64,000 nt of DNA from Amyelois transitella (Eukaryota; Arthropoda; Insecta; Lepidoptera; Pyralidae): NCBI RefSeq assembly GCF_032362555.1, contig NC_083515.1:7041001-7105000 (forward strand), in the 5' to 3' direction. This document shows positions 34,863 through 48,282 of this stretch, piece by piece (positions within the stretch are counted from its first letter, which is position 1; every line of letters starts with the position of its first letter). Under the pieces are notes generated by a model. That model had not been told where the DNA came from. It searched no databases and saw nothing but the letters and a program-made list of their open reading frames with translations. A program made the position numbers and the translations under genes.

Positions 34863-35504
34863 CGTTAGTTACGTTTTAGTTCAATTGAAGTTAAAGTTAA
34901 AACATTATCGCGAATAAGAATGATTACAACAAACAAAGAAAAAATTTACAAAATTGATGACGTTTTCAGTCACTCTACAGCTATGACTACTATACCGCTG
35001 TGTCTAATGAATATGCCTAAATACGCACGGTCGAGGTAGTATCCATTTACCTTAAATGCCGAGTGTTGTGCAAATGGTCGGCTACTCTTCTCGAGTTCTA
35101 ATGTAAGCGGCCACGGGAAATGCTGTTGCTATGTGCGTAAGGATGCACGATTTTGTCGCTAAGTAGATGCACAAAATAAAGGCAGTCTAGAATTTGCCTT
35201 AAATGAAGTTGTAAAGTCTCGCATCTAACAAACAAAGCATGTGGAAGATGATAGGGACAAGGCATTGAGTGTATGAGTAAATTTGACATGTTACGGTTAT
35301 TAAGTTACAATAACAACAACTATAACAAAAATTGCGATAATTTCAGACGATGAAGCTTCACCCGTTTATCTTTATACATAAGTTTTGCTTCTGTATATTT
35401 ATTATTTTTGTTGTATTACAAATCAACGTTTGCAAGTAATATAAATGAATCCTTAGGGTGAAATACTGCAAACGTGCGAGTTTTATTAATTTGTAATTAA
35501 TACC

Positions 35505-35560
35505 CTTAACCGACGAGCTGGCATGAATATAGATGAAACAAAAGAAATAGGTAAAGTAGT
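35505..35560 (-). repeat. Repeat B fragment, inverted
   Basis: ACGAGCTGGCATGAATATAG and GATGAAACAAAAGAAAT resemble the inverted 3' half of Repeat B. Short and diverged. Confidence 0.35.
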
Positions 35561-37017
35561 TATGTATGAGGAAGAAAGTCTTTTGAATGAAGAGTTAGCG
35601 TTAGACTTAAACCTTTAACTGTGGCGACGTCTCTCCGTCACACGCCATCAGCCAGTCACATCGAAGAGTAAATCGCACAAGCAAATTTACTATTAGCCTG
35701 GCGGAAGTTCTCCCCTTTATCGAGTCCGAATAATCGCTTCCGCCCTAAACTGAAAAGATTTCGCAAATAAATTGTTAGAGGTATTTAGCAAGGCTTTTGG
35801 GTATAAAATTATGATACAACATTTATCATAAACCAATAATGAATGTTGGAAATCTTTTAAATCAGTTACCTGATTTTACTACTAATAATTACTCATATCT
35901 AATTAACATGGCGTCAATCCGCCTTACTGTGGGTATCCCGTTATGGTCGGTACTAATTACTGATGAACTTCGATACGTTATTCAATGATTCAGTCCGATT
36001 GGACGTAAACGTGATAAGCATCTCAATAGTTGACAACTACACTACAAGCTTTATATAATACTTGGCCGTATGTCTGTTACGCTCTTGTATGTAGCCCTTA
36101 ATTTGATTATTTACATTACAGATGAGTTTTCCCTTCTGTCGTAATTGTATTTGTAAATAGTACGTAAAGAGTTTCATTAAGTCATTGGTTTAGTTTTTGC
36201 TTACCAATTTAATAGGTATAAGATACTTAGAAGGTATCTTATTTTAAAAACAATTTTGTCTGTCTTCCCTAGGGAATAGCGGTCTTATCACACGCTTAAA
36301 GAAGTCATATGTCATCATATCTTCAATGTATCGCAATAATGTGTATTTTTTTTTTTTACTTTGGTTTAGTAGGTAGGCATGCCGATGTCCAAGTTGACTA
36401 ATTACAATAGTTGGTTATCAAAAAAACGTGAAGTACCATTATTACCGTGTTCAATCTGCGTGGGCGCATGAGGATGAGCAATCACTGCAGATAATAATAC
36501 CGTCATTATATCAACGCCACCGCCCCGCTAAACGAGTTTGCTATTAACATGCTATATTCACGTCTTTTTTCGTTACGGTTAGGATAGCATACCAAATTGT
36601 TTACAAGCTTTCATAAGCTTTAGTACAGATAGCTTTTATGTAATTGATTTGTATTTGGCATACCTCTTCTTGATTTAAGTTAATCAAAAACGTATTCAAA
36701 ATATTTTAAGAAAGACTGTAGGTACTTATTGAGTAATTGAAATTGAGACAGTAGCTATGTATGTCAATCAAAATAAATACCGCACGCGCCGCTCCGACAC
36801 TAATAGCAACCAATTTGCTATAAGAATTTTAGTCACGTTCAGTAAATATTTTCTTACTTCACTATTTTCGAGTGAGCTATAACGAAATTGTCATAAAAAT
36901 TCCTTTTTTTTTATAAACGCGATTAGGAATTGAAGTTGATTCTATAAATTTTACAAAATTCTGAAGGTAAGAAAAAGAACCCTCAGAAACGGCAACTTTT
37001 ACCAATACTTTATACAT

Positions 37018-37100
37018 ACATGCGTATACATAAAACATGCCTCTTTCCCGGAGGGGTAGGTAGAGACAACATATTTCCACTTGCTATGATCCCTGAATAC
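37018..37100 (+). repeat. Repeat B copy
   Basis: CATGCCTCTTTCCCGGAGGG, TAGGTAGAGACAACATATT and TCCACTTGCTATGATCCCTG follow the family order. Confidence 0.6.
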
Positions 37101-37304
37101 TTCGTAATTTTTGTCAAATATATAGATAAGTGATGTAGGTTCCAGTTGCATCTGCTGGGTTAGCCCTAGAACCGTCAAAATCAAAAGCGACCCGCGATAA
37201 CCGTCTGATCTATGCGATTTTGATATACAACTTTTTATATTTACTACAACTCCAACGTATAATTGAAAAAGTTCCTCTTTTGTGAATTTGAAAATCACTG
37301 AAAC

Positions 37305-37552
37305 TACAAACACACATATAGTCACGTCTATATTCCTTGCGGGGAAGACAGCCAACAGTTTACTGTACGCTGCCACGTTCAGCTGTATGACTTCGTGATG
37401 GAATTGACTTTCAAATAGTGACAGGTTGCTAGCCCATCGCCTGCAAGGGGAATTCCAATTTTGTAATAGGTACTATCCCTTAGCCTCTTTTAACGACATT
37501 CATGGGAAAGATATGGAGTGGTTCTTCTCTCAAGTTCCGGAAACCACACGGC
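37305..37552 (+). repeat. Repeat A, near-complete copy
   Basis: TAGTCACGTCTATATTCCTTG, GTTCAGCTGTATGACTTCG, AGTGACAGGTTGCTAGCCCA, CATGGGAAAGATATGGAGTG and CCGGAAACCACACGGC. It shares its end motif with the copy at 54571. It is diverged inside. Confidence 0.75.
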
Positions 37553-37910
37553 AAAAAAAAACTAGAAATATTTTAATTTAATTAGGTACCTAAATATTTA
37601 GTTTGCACGTGCCACGAGCGCTCGTAAATGATAAATGATTTTTCAGCATAATTTTACACACTTATATTCGTGTTACTAAGTTGAATCGGTATCGGTTATC
37701 GCTGTTTTTTATATATTTATTTATCAAGCGCTACGAAAATTCAACTATCAAAATGTAAAATAAATTAAACTCTTTCGCAATTGTTTCCTTCGAAATTTGC
37801 AACGAAAGGCAAAGGTCCTCTGAAAGTAGCATGCGATATTTTTCTTACTTTAAAATGATTTGGCAAAGTTTACGTGGTCGGCAGCCTGCCTTGGGAACAT
37901 TTCATACGTA

Positions 37911-39044
37911 GGGGAAGTACGTCCAAAATGACATATCGTTTTATCAATCATCAATAACTTTAATATTAATCATAATAGGAACATATTTTTTACTTACAAC
38001 TTTGCTTATATTAATTGGTTAACAGGAATCATATAGATTTTGTCAGAAAAATCAACACTTACAAAAATATTTAGTATTAAATGAAGATCAAGAAAAATCC
38101 GTTTTGTCCATACCGTATGGACAAAACGACACAAGTCGTATGGACTAAATGACATACACAGCCATCAACATAAAAAAATGATAAAATAAGAGACAACAGT
38201 AAAAATTAATTGCACAATTCGCAAACAAAATTTTTGGTACGCTTTGGCAAATCAGCACAGGCTGCGTGAACCCAACGACTGCACCGCCTGCACCTCAACC
38301 ACCCCTCACCAGGCTTTGAACGTGAGTAGAGATCGTTGCAGTAAATACAGGCACAACCATCTTCTTTGTCTTCTTGATCAGAGCGCTCTTCATTTGAGTC
38401 ATCATCAATGTAAAGAGACTTAGTAACTGCTTGTTTCCTTTTACGAGTTGGTTTTTCAGATGCATTCTCTCGTTTGTATTTTAATTCTGCCATATTTGGT
38501 GATGACGTAAGTAGGAATGTCGTCGTTCGTTTCTTTGGCTTTCTTTTACCCTGTCCACTTACAAATTTACCACTGGGCACTGGAGAAATGACATTAACTC
38601 TCTTACCACAGTCTCTACGGACAAAATGACACATTATGTCGTTTTGTCCATAGTGGTTGTATGTCATTTTGTACATAGTCTCAAAAAATATTACGATTCG
38701 AAAAATAATCCTGTTGCAGTGACAATAATGTTTTAAATTCAACGCGATCACCTCAAACACAAATTGCTTCGAAATATAAAATTAACGGACAGTACAATAA
38801 CAAAAGAAAACTTATCAAAAAACAAAAAACAAATGACCACTATCAAATTTTTTTCCAACCTCAAAAAACAAATGTCAACATGGTGTCCGTTCTGTATTTT
38901 AAACAGCTCTCAAAACTCGAATGGTATATTTCCGGTGTAGGTGCTTCTTAATTGGCTAACTTTTGACAGTTTATACCGTGCAGGTTTTCAAATATCACTA
39001 ATGTGTCGTTTTGTCCGTATATGTCATTTTGGACGTACTTCCCC
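37911..39044 (-). mobile_element. pogo-like DNA transposon, internal-deletion derivative
   Basis: 1134 bp flanked by TA (37909-37910 and 39045-39046). The termini match for at least 26 bp: left GGGGAAGTACGTCCAAAATG then ACATAT, right its inverse. About nine copies of a GTCC/GGAC-AAAAYGACA-like motif lie at the termini and near 38101-38155 and 38615-38680. One pair forms the perfect palindrome GTTTTGTCCATAC/C/GTATGGACAAAAC. The remaining ORF keeps only the C-terminal zinc-finger part of a transposase. TA duplication and the protein end fit the Tc1/mariner-pogo group, CENP-B-like branch. Confidence 0.8.
38206..38760 (-). pseudogene. Transposase remnant with C-terminal PHD-like finger
   Basis: The 184-codon frame begins in terminal sequence and internal motif repeats, then continues with a basic stretch (GKRKPKKR, KPTRKRKQ), an acidic linker (DDDSNEERSDQEDKEDG) and a Cys/His cluster (CACIYCNDLYS, WLRCRRCSRWVHAACADL, FVCELC). 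That finger closes many insect pogo/jerky-type DDE transposases. The helix-turn-helix and DDE domains are absent, deleted between about 38610 and the 5' end. It is not a host PHD gene, because it is bracketed by the transposon's own ends. Confidence 0.75.
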
Positions 39045-39073
39045 TAAGTTATAAGCTTTTGTTCTTCAGTCGG

Positions 39074-39136
39074 AAGAGATTTTCCTGCAGAAAACAAAGG
39101 ATCACTCCGTCTTTTGTATTCTGCAGGAAATCTCAG
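39074..39136. other. Pre-miRNA-like hairpin
   Basis: GAGATTTTCCTGCAGAA (39076-39092) pairs with TTCTGCAGGAAATCTC (39119-39134) with one bulge. Inside the loop, ACAAAG can further pair with CTTTTGT, leaving a terminal loop of about 10 bases and a total of ~60 bases. It lies 30 bp outside the pogo-like element, and it could equally be a short palindromic insertion. Confidence 0.4.
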
Positions 39137-40302
39137 GGTCGAGGATGTTTAAAAAAAACGTTAACTAAATTATGATATTATACATTTTTCAGCGTAGGTA
39201 CGTAAAACTATGACTATAAATTATATTTGGTTTTTCCATGCGGGTAAGTTATCAGTCCATAGGCACGCAGAAATATTCCGTCGGTCATGGTATATCAGTT
39301 CGGTCAATTATGGTTTAACATCGGACCATAATTACGATATACATACATGTATCGGATGAGTGTCATATCTTAATGATATTTATATAAACATAGATAAACT
39401 TGGAATTGACGTAAAACCGAAACGTGGCCAAATAGTTGCCAAATATAACGCAAAACTATGATAAAGCTGAAATAGATATATTATGTAGGTAATTTTCTGG
39501 CAAGTAAGGCAATTAGGTGACCATGAAATTAATTAATTCAAGGATGGTTCGTTGTCTTTACTAGTAGAGGATATTGTCACAAAAAAAATGTTAGTACACC
39601 AATAATAAGTGACATTGATGTTATTACGAAGCCGACTTATTTTACATAATTTAGGACTCCGAAATTTGACTTTGCCGTGTAGCTACTAATACAATCAAAA
39701 TAAGGTAAATTTTAATAAATTATTATGTACCTACCTTTACCTATAAGTTATTAGAGGGATATTTAGTGTTTCGTGTTAATGTTTTTCACCATTCAATAGA
39801 TTTTAGTGGCAACTTTTTATACAATATTGTCTTCATCTAATTATTTCTTTGTTCAGAAATCTTATACTTTCCTTTATGTATTGTTTCTTAAACATATAGT
39901 GTAAATAAAAACTCAGATAAATAGGAAAATTATTTAAATAATACCAAACAACCTTCTCTCCCAAGTGTGACGTATCGAATATGGTAAAAACGTATAACTA
40001 ACCGTTACGAGACGCGTCGGTTGGCTAAGTTACCGACCTCTCCATTTTGGCGGTGACTCATAATTATTATAATAAAACGGATACCCACTGATCTCAATAA
40101 ATACTTATATTCGCTGGACAGAAAGTTATATAGTTAATTTTTATTCAATATATATCCATATAGGTACCTATAATATTGATTCACTTCTCAAGTGTTTATG
40201 CTATCATTTATCAAATCAAATGTGGCTCAAGTTAATGGCGCCATAATAGCGCCTGCGTATTTTGATATACATATGTATATGCCAGTAGTAAAAATATTTT
40301 TT

Positions 40303-40366
40303 TATGCCGTGTGATTTCCGGCCCTAATAGAAAATTCTATCAGTAGGCCAAACAGCTGAACGTGCT
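40303..40366 (-). repeat. Repeat A, short inverted fragment
   Basis: GCCGTGTGATTTCCGGCC joined directly to GGCCAAACAGCTGAACGTG: the two ends of Repeat A with the middle deleted. Confidence 0.55.
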
Positions 40367-42064
40367 GAACTTAGACCATTTTTGAGACATTGCTTATTTA
40401 GATATATCTGTTAGTTATCCACAGACTTATTCAGAAAACATATCACAAACCGTTTAGACGACCTAAGAGTTAATTCTTAATTGTAAGTTTACTAAAAAGG
40501 TTATCTAGTAAATATAAGTATTGATATGATACCAATGATTAATACCTACAAAAACAGGTCGTGCGGGCGGCGAATTCTGCGGGTTTCTCAGAATACAGGT
40601 CTTCGGATAAGGTGAATGGGTACACGAGATTCGAACAATGGACCGACACGCGACTTTATAAAGATATGACGTCATTTACTTGTGAGCCACAAGTTAAAAC
40701 GTGTTCTATGTAAAATAGCTAAACATTAGGTAATGAAAATAATAAGTAAATATAATTTGCAGAAAAGAATGCGCCTCTTACAATATAGATACTTATAAGA
40801 ATTACTACGAAATATTTGAATTTTTACTGGCCTTTAAATCCCGGCTGAGTATAGGACCGCTGTGTATTTTTTACCCAACTATGAGACTCACATACCTTCT
40901 TACAAATATTAACTTGTAATAAATAATTCACATCTTCGTCACTACTTCAGTAACTTAAAGAAAAAAAAGGATTTTTTAGTAAAACCCTAAACATTGCAAC
41001 TGAAACAAATCCCAAACAATTGAAAACGTGTTGAAACTTTCATTTAAATTTTACCAAACATATGTTTAATCCTAGATGTATACATTGTTCTTTGAACTCC
41101 TATCATACCGTTAAGATAGAATATTTTACGTTATAAATTGGTTAAGTATTAAATTACTTATGAATAGAATGACTTAATGTAGAATGAAGTCGTTAACCTC
41201 TACAATCTACAAATTTGTTACCACTGCAAAACTTTTGCTATACTTTTCAGTAACCAAGTGTCCGTAAAGCACGTACGTAAATAGCTTGCATATGGGTTAA
41301 GAACAGCGGTATGGCCTCATTTTGTATAATTTTAGCCGTTATTATAGGTGAAGTAAGTAAGATTATTATTTCACTTCTACTGAACCTGAGTTTAATACAA
41401 AATTTTGAACAATAAGCATTTCAATTTATGTGGTGATGTTGAATAACCTATTAAGTATACTGGTTACTAATTGTTTTTTATTGTTACTAACAATCTTTAT
41501 GACGGATAAACATTATAAAAAAATGTTTACGTAAGCAACCTAGAATGTCATTATTTCCTTATTAGTCATAATAAACTATTTGCAGGTGAGGTGAAAAATC
41601 CCAAGTTTATACGTTTTTCACATTCTGAGTAAAAAGCTAGAGTAACAAAAGATAACAATACATCATTTTTAGAAGTAATAAGTAATTTTGAGTAGGCTAT
41701 AACAGGTAGACATTATTCGAGTTCAAATGTTATTTTGCACCATGATTTGTTAACGCCAATAAGGTAGATGTATATCTCGTACCTCTTCGGTATATGAAAC
41801 TACATGAATTGGCAGACAGCATGTACATAGGTACGCAAAGGCCAATGGCATATATTTATAAAAACTGACGGATTTATTCGCAACGTTTCCTCTTAAACCA
41901 ATATGGAACAAAAATAAAACAACCTAAAAGCCCGCCTCAACTTGTTGCAAATGTGATTTATCTATTCATATTGGACCAATAACTGGTATATACATATTCT
42001 TAGAAACACAAACAAAAATCAGTTAAGCACTTAGCTGAAAATTTATTCGGCTATTTTGTTTATG

Positions 42065-42240
42065 TTGATTCCATCCTAACAAATATAAATGCGAAAGTTT
42101 TTTTGTGACTTCTTGTTAAATACTCAACGATTTTGATTAAACTTGATAAAATATGGTTGAGGCCATAGAAAAAGACAAAGGCAATTTTATTGTGATTCCA
42201 ATGGTACAGGGCGAGAAAAGACAGTAATTATATTTCATAT
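42065..42240. repeat. Helitron/RTE-like repeat fragment
   Basis: CCTAACAAATATAAATGCGA, then AAGTTTTTTTGTGACTTC and CAACGATTTTGATTAAACTT, then AATGGTACAGGGCGAGAAA. The order is that of short lepidopteran elements, but no intact end is present. Confidence 0.4.
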
Positions 42241-42936
42241 GAATATAAAAATATTATTTATTGTTTTAGGTTTACTATTGGTTAATAAAGGCTATAGTTG
42301 ACCTTGTGTTAAAATCGCGCAATATTGTCATTGAAATATTAATGAAACATTATTTACTTCACACAATGTAGTACTCATGCGCATACATACATAGACACAG
42401 TATATAGTGTAAGTACGTAAAATATTAGTCATGATTTATAGCTGAAGCTAAACAACGATGACAAGATAAATAAGTTAAGTTTTTATGCAATCAAACTTTA
42501 TATATTTTTCTTACACCTAACTAATTAAATCATCATGTGATTAGGAACTTAAGATTGAGTTTATTACGAGTATGATTGAGATTAAAAATTAATTAAGAAC
42601 TGCTACAGATTTCTATCTACATTAAATATGGTCTTTATAAAAATGCAGACAGTATATTATATCTTTCGGAAAAACTCGGAAAAGATATATATTATATTTT
42701 AAACAGCATAATCAGTAGACATTATATTAAAAAGTATTTTTTTAAGAAATAGGTAGATAAGCTTTTTTTTTACTTATTATGAAAACTAAACAAATACTTT
42801 TTTTGCTATTGAAATTAAAATGTGCTCTATGTTAATTTGCCCGTCGTTTCTAGTTACTTCCGTTTAAATTCATGAATAAACATTGACCCTAATTAAAGCA
42901 ATAAAGCTACAAACAAGAGAAAACTATTGAACTCAC

Positions 42937-43330
42937 CTTCATATATGGACCTATCATAAAGAATATATTTATGCTTCGCGAAAAGTAATTTCACGAAACA
43001 AACGATTTTAAAATAAAGTCAAACACTGGTCTAAAGTTTCACAGCAATTTTTATCACAGAATTATTATTTATCTAAACGGCACTGTGAAATATGCAGGCC
43101 GCAATGTTATTAGCACGATTTCACAATTTCAGCACATGTTCTAGTATAAAGTCACGCGAAAATCACAACGAAAGCATAAAATTATTTCTTTTTAGGCATT
43201 ATATGTGTCGTTTTGAACAAGAATGGCGAAAAGGAACTAAGTTTTGAATTCGCAACGCGTCGTTTCAAATTCGCGGCGGGAAAATATGCGCGCTGCGCGT
43301 CGCGCGAATGTTCACTGTGCGTTGTACGAG
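42937..43330 (-). promoter_or_regulatory. CpG-rich candidate promoter and 5'-noncoding exon of Irk
   Basis: A CpG-dense core (GCGCGCTGCGCGTCGCGCG, about 43291-43309) is the densest patch between the channel and yellow genes. Downstream on the minus strand, a good donor AAG|GTGAGT sits at 42937/42936. Its position suits a first exon spliced ~15.9 kb to the acceptor just before the Irk ATG. No TATA or clear initiator was identified. Transcript evidence would be needed to link it to Irk. Confidence 0.35.
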
Positions 43331-44637
43331 CGGTGACTGGCTGAATGATGCTAAATCCTACTCTTGTATATTAGCAGCCATTAAAAAATAAACACACCGA
43401 GGTGTGATGATGATAGAGCCTCGTGGAACATTTCATTGGAACTGTTATCTAACGTATGGTCGAAACACGCCTCCGATAACACTAATTGGCGCCAAAATCT
43501 GAACTTGTCAGCTTTCACGCAAGTTTAAATGAATAGAAAAAACTATAACGCTCAACAGGATACATGCGTGACTTCTTTTGGAATTTTGGGCTTGGTGTCT
43601 ATGGTTTCACACAGTCTCTCTTTCACTCCACACCACACAATCATTAGACTGATTAAAAATGACAAACCATACAACTGCTGACAACCCTGGAATGCGGTAA
43701 GAAGTACTTTCATTTAATTTTAAACGGCCGCTGAATTTAATTATATCAATTTAGTACATTTGTGTAGACAATGAATGCTTGGTATTATTTAAGTTAATAG
43801 CAACTTTCATACGAGCATGGAACCGTGTTCCTGGCAAGCAGGCACACAAACGTGTCTGTTAGCAATGTGGCGAAAGTCTCGAAAATAACTCTCTACTTGA
43901 ACACACCGCGATTTTCACTTACTGTCCTTTTGCACATTCCATAAAAGTTTATTGTAGAATACTGTAGATAATTAGCTCTGAACTGACTTACGATCCAGGA
44001 TTGTGGTCCTACAAATCTGAGAACACCGACTAAAAATCGGAGCAATCGCTTTCGCTTGATGCGAGTACAAACAATACAAATTCACAGTCATGTATGTATT
44101 AAAAACATAGAAGCAAAAGGCAACATTATCACTTAAAGCGATCACTTCCAGGTAACATGTAAATTGTGTATAAAACTTCGCCCAGAGAAAAAGTACAAAC
44201 AACGATACAAAAAGACAGAATTCCAGGCCAGTGATAATTTAATAACTAACTAATAACTTATATAAAGTTCCCAAGACTAAGTCGATGTACTTACCTACTT
44301 ATGTAAGAATGACATCCTGACCAGCTGAGAATTCTGGAGATCTGACTTACACGACAGAGATATATTTTTATAAGATTAGTCATTTCATTTCGACGAGATT
44401 TTTTATCGGTTCGGCCATATATCGGCCGATGATATTTTAAAAGACATTTTTACACAAGGAAAAGAAAAATTCTAAGAACCAATGAGTTTCCTCATACAAA
44501 CAATGTAGATATGTCACAAATAAATATTACATAATCATCCGTAAGTAAATACTATTAATACTTAATGGATTACATAATCAATTATTATGTTTTGTTAGAA
44601 TAAGGCTATTTTAAGTCTATATCACTTTATTGTTATT

Positions 44638-44740
44638 CTTCTGGCTTTTATCCTGGTTGCGTCTTCGCCTCTCTGGACAGAGGACCTCGGAGTCCCCATG
44701 TAACCACGATCCCGTAACAGATTGACGTTACTATTGTCTA
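44638..44740. repeat. Repeat D fragment
   Basis: CTGGCTTTTATCCTGGTTGC, GAGTCCCCATGTAACC and CACGATCCCGTAAC. Similar strings, in the same order, occur in the copy near 55400-55690. Confidence 0.4.
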
Positions 44741-45431
44741 CTTTATCGACTTATGGGCCATTTCACATTTTTCAACGGCGCAGTGCTGCCCTCATTTGAA
44801 CTAAATAATTTTATCTAAAACAAAGACGAAAATTACAAATAATACTATATTAAATTACTAGATTAAAACATAATTATTTATTTAATCATAAAGAAACAAA
44901 AATAAACGAGCGGTAAACAAGACATGGGAATTCACAAAGCATAAAACTAACTTCTAGTGTTTACACAAGTGTTTATGAGTAATGATCACAAGATACCTAT
45001 TTACAAAGGGATTCATCTCGGCCTTTAAACAAATCCACGTAGAATCAGTCTTCAGTAACGTAAAGCGTATTACAACTATGTTTACTAGCTGTTGTCCGCG
45101 AATTTTTCGGCTTTCAATCTCTATAAATTTTAATTTTTATGTCATATCATTTTTATTATTGCAAATTATCATGGAAATACGTTCAGTAGTTTTTGCATGA
45201 AAGATTAACAAATGCACACAATCACATAACACATTAAAATATTTGTTTATACGTCATTTAAAAAACTTGTGTTGATGAGCAAGTGTGTAAAAAGTCGTAC
45301 CTACTACTTTTATTGCAGAGTGTACCTAAAGATATAAAATTTCAGCTGTAAAAGTGATTTATATAACTTTTTTGTAGTAATAATAGATAGATAGATAGAC
45401 AGAAAAAAACAGGTTATGAGGTACAAAGGTG

Positions 45432-45850
45432 GACTTCTCTTCCTAAAAGGCGTGACAAGTTTCGGCACCATAGAGGAAAATTGGAAAGACCAGGCATTTC
45501 ATCAATCTGATTTTTGTCTTCTTGGTAACCCTCCTGTTCCTCCAAATCATTCCCAGCCGTTCCAGTGCCGACCTGGTGATGGCGCGCCGTCGTCTGATCT
45601 CGTCGCCACATCCTCCAGTACTGGAGATAGTAGAGCCGAGGTAGACATAGCTCTGTACAACATTGCAGTTAGCTATGTTTTATGCGTTAATTCCACTTTC
45701 TTCAGCCCGGTCTACTATCATCATCTTCGTCTTGTCTCTGTTGATAGCAAGTCCAAATTTGAGGCTGGTAGTTTCGAGACAAGCCAGAAGATTTTCCATG
45801 TATTATCTAGTCTGTGCGAGAAGAGTTGTAGTTCAGTCAGTATTATAGAC
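45432..45850 (-). pseudogene. RTE-clade reverse transcriptase fragment
   Basis: The C-terminal part of the reverse-transcriptase region of a non-LTR retrotransposon, degenerate. In one minus-strand frame: LKFGLAINRDKTKMMIVDRA, then YVYLGSTISSTGGCGDEIRR, then RAITRSALERLGMIW and LMKCLVFPIFLYGAETC. These are diagnostic of the RTE/BovB-like group. Stops interrupt it (after GINA, and after CHAF), and the catalytic part upstream is missing. The 150-codon plus-strand open frame across it is its antisense shadow. Confidence 0.85.
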
Positions 45851-46820
45851 TTTATTGCTATCGAATAATTGTGGTATTCTGGTTATTTTGATATAAACTA
45901 TAAAATAAAGTTTTAGTAATAAAGAGTATCCAACTTACTTTTAAAAAAATCGTATTTTTAAATACCAGTTTAACCATTATAAGCAACTAAACAGTCCCTA
46001 TTCCCCAGAAGATAAATTAAGTATCAGCTACATGGATTTTCCTTACTTTGTCTCTTTGTAAACTGTTCTTCTTTACTCAGCACCAATGCACATTCTTTGG
46101 GACAGTTATAACTTTACAGTGATTTTAACCTACGTCACATTATATTTTCCGATGTTGACCCATAATTTGAAAGATTTCATTAATATTATTGGTTTAACGC
46201 AACTACCTGTTAATTTCTTTTGTGCCATAAAAACCTCATTCGAGTTCAGTGACTTAAAAATGAAAAGACATTATTTTCTTATGCTCTTAGTAATTATATG
46301 TTTAAAGCTATGTACCTATTTCTGAAAATTGTTCTGATATATCTGTTACCTGTAATAAGATCTTCATGAAATAAGTGCAAGATTATTTAGTAAGTTGGTA
46401 TTGTAAATCATAAGAAACTGAAATAATAAGAAGTAGGCAAGGCGCCGCTACATAGAGAACATTACTTAGGTTAGGTACATTAAGTTTATTACACGGTAAT
46501 ATCGTTTATCTGATATGTGTTGTCGTAGTATTCGAATAGGTTTCCAGAAACACACAACTTCCATAAATAAAACAACAAAAAGTAAATGTTATGACTGAAA
46601 GATACAGTGAAGCTACAAAACGTTGTAAACAGACGGTGTGAGATACAGACTGCGAATTTCCTATAAAAATGTCTAGTGGTGGTATGTTAAAAATATTTTC
46701 CCCATTTCTGTGATAAAATTAGTATTTTTACCGGTTTGATTTTAGAGTTGTCACCAAATACATACCTAAATCAACCATGCAAATAAAACTTGGGTACCTA
46801 AAAAAATAAATAAAAAGGTC

Positions 46821-46892
46821 TTCCCGTACCGGGAATCGAACCCGAGCCTCCTGGGTGAAAGCCAGGTATCCTAGCCACTAGACCATACGGGA
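46821..46892 (-). tRNA. tRNA-Glu (anticodon TTC)
   Basis: On the minus strand: acceptor stem TCCCGTA pairs with TACGGGA exactly, D arm TGGTCTAGTGGCTAGGATA, anticodon stem CCTGG/CCAGG with loop CTTTCAC (anticodon TTC at 46859-46857), and T arm with GGTTCGATTCC (B box). An oligo-T run for Pol III termination follows within ten bases (46816-46812). All stems pair well, so it looks functional. Confidence 0.95.
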
Positions 46893-48282
46893 TTTGTTAA
46901 GTTAAATGAAATAATGTAACAAATGGTAAAAGTTGCTCTTAAATTTATAACAGCTTTATTGTAATGGTTTAAATTCTTATGATATCATCTTAAACACAAA
47001 ATGGGAAACTTATATTTATTTTTAGTTTCGCCCACTATGTAGGTTGTTTTGATTTGTACGCTTAGTACCCTCTAGCGGTGAACAAAACAACTAACAACAA
47101 GCGTAGTGTAGATAGAACAATGACCAACTGTAATAATACAGATCTCAATATGTAGATGGCAGCACATTGGCATACACTTCCAACAGTTTCAATTGTTGTA
47201 GAATAGATGGCATTACCGGTACTTTTATTTCATCGTTTCTTGTCATAAGCCAAATTTTAACACCACATAATCACGTCTTTTTCCATTACAGGAGCGATAG
47301 AACCATATTTACTTAGGCGGCTCAAAAATGGAAGTGAGACACTATGTATATTATGTTATATTATGCTATTTCGCTATTCTATAGGCTTAATAACGTGCGT
47401 AAGTTTTCCTTGATTGACTTTTACATCGTGTGCTAGCTGTTTTTCTTACTGCCCAACTAGAAGAGAAACAATTCAAAAACATTAATCTTAGTCAATAAAA
47501 AAAAATATTATCAAAATGTAACACATTCGTAACAGTTGCTACGAGCCTACGACTTTTCCCCGTAGACACTTCGTAGTTTCGAAAACGACATAAACGAGTT
47601 AATATTTTTATAACTAAAATATGTATAAGACTTTTCAGTTTGAATAGTGGTGTGTGTTTCATATAGACATAAATTATTGTTTACCGACTTTGAAAGTTGA
47701 ATAAAGATGACTGTTGTACTTTATGCACCGAAATCTTATCGTACTTATTATAAAGTTTGAATGTAAGTTTTACTTTCCTTAACAGAATGATTTAGTTATA
47801 AATCCAGCAATAAAATAGAAGGAAGGGTTCAACAATAGGGGTTATTGTCATGTGCCTATGTATAATGTATAAATACTACACAAAACCGTCTGCTTGTACG
47901 TCTATAGCAGGAAGCGCCCTCTGTCTGGCGGGGTGAGCCCCGTGACCTTCCGCTCCCCTTCCAGACATTTAAATATAACGATGTGTAAATCTGTATACGA
48001 TTACTTTAAAATTCATTGATATTTAACACTTCACGTTGACTGTATTATCTTCGTAGACGTCGTATTTTGTTTATCACGAGGTTTATTGACAACGACCGCG
48101 TCCGTGGCCGATTGTTTGTTTTGCTCGCGTCTCCAAGAGTGACGTGGTCACGCGCGCTCCCCCACCCCCAGGCCGGCCCCGGGCGCCGCCGAAGCAGCAG
48201 ACCCGCTGGTTTCATTGCCGCATTCCGGAGGCAGTCGCATCGCGCGCGCCGACTGTGCTGTACGCACTGTCGCACTCGAAAC
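46893..48282. other. Upstream region and 5'UTR of the yellow-like gene
   Basis: AT-rich to about 47900, then increasingly CpG-rich to 48282. A TATA-like TATAAATA lies at 47868-47875. The in-frame open stretch 48067-48282 has no ATG and is Arg-rich, so it is read as 5'UTR. Confidence 0.4.
47868..47875 (+). promoter_or_regulatory. TATA-like box, candidate for yellow-like gene
   Basis: TATAAATA about 415 bp before the ATG at 48283. Such motifs are common in AT-rich DNA. The CpG-rich stretch beginning about 48090 is an alternative, TATA-less start region. Confidence 0.25.

Larger units (their letters stand above)
27077..42936 (-). other. Probable 5'UTR intron of Irk
   Basis: No Irk coding exon was found in this 15.9 kb. 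Apart from the elements listed separately it is AT-rich sequence with no gene I can support. Its reading as an intron depends on the candidate noncoding exon at 42937, which is unproven. Confidence 0.35.
43331..46820. other. Intergenic sequence, Irk to tRNA
   Basis: Apart from the listed Repeat D fragment and RTE relic this is AT-rich, with a (GATA)n tract at ~45386. No supported gene. Confidence 0.4.
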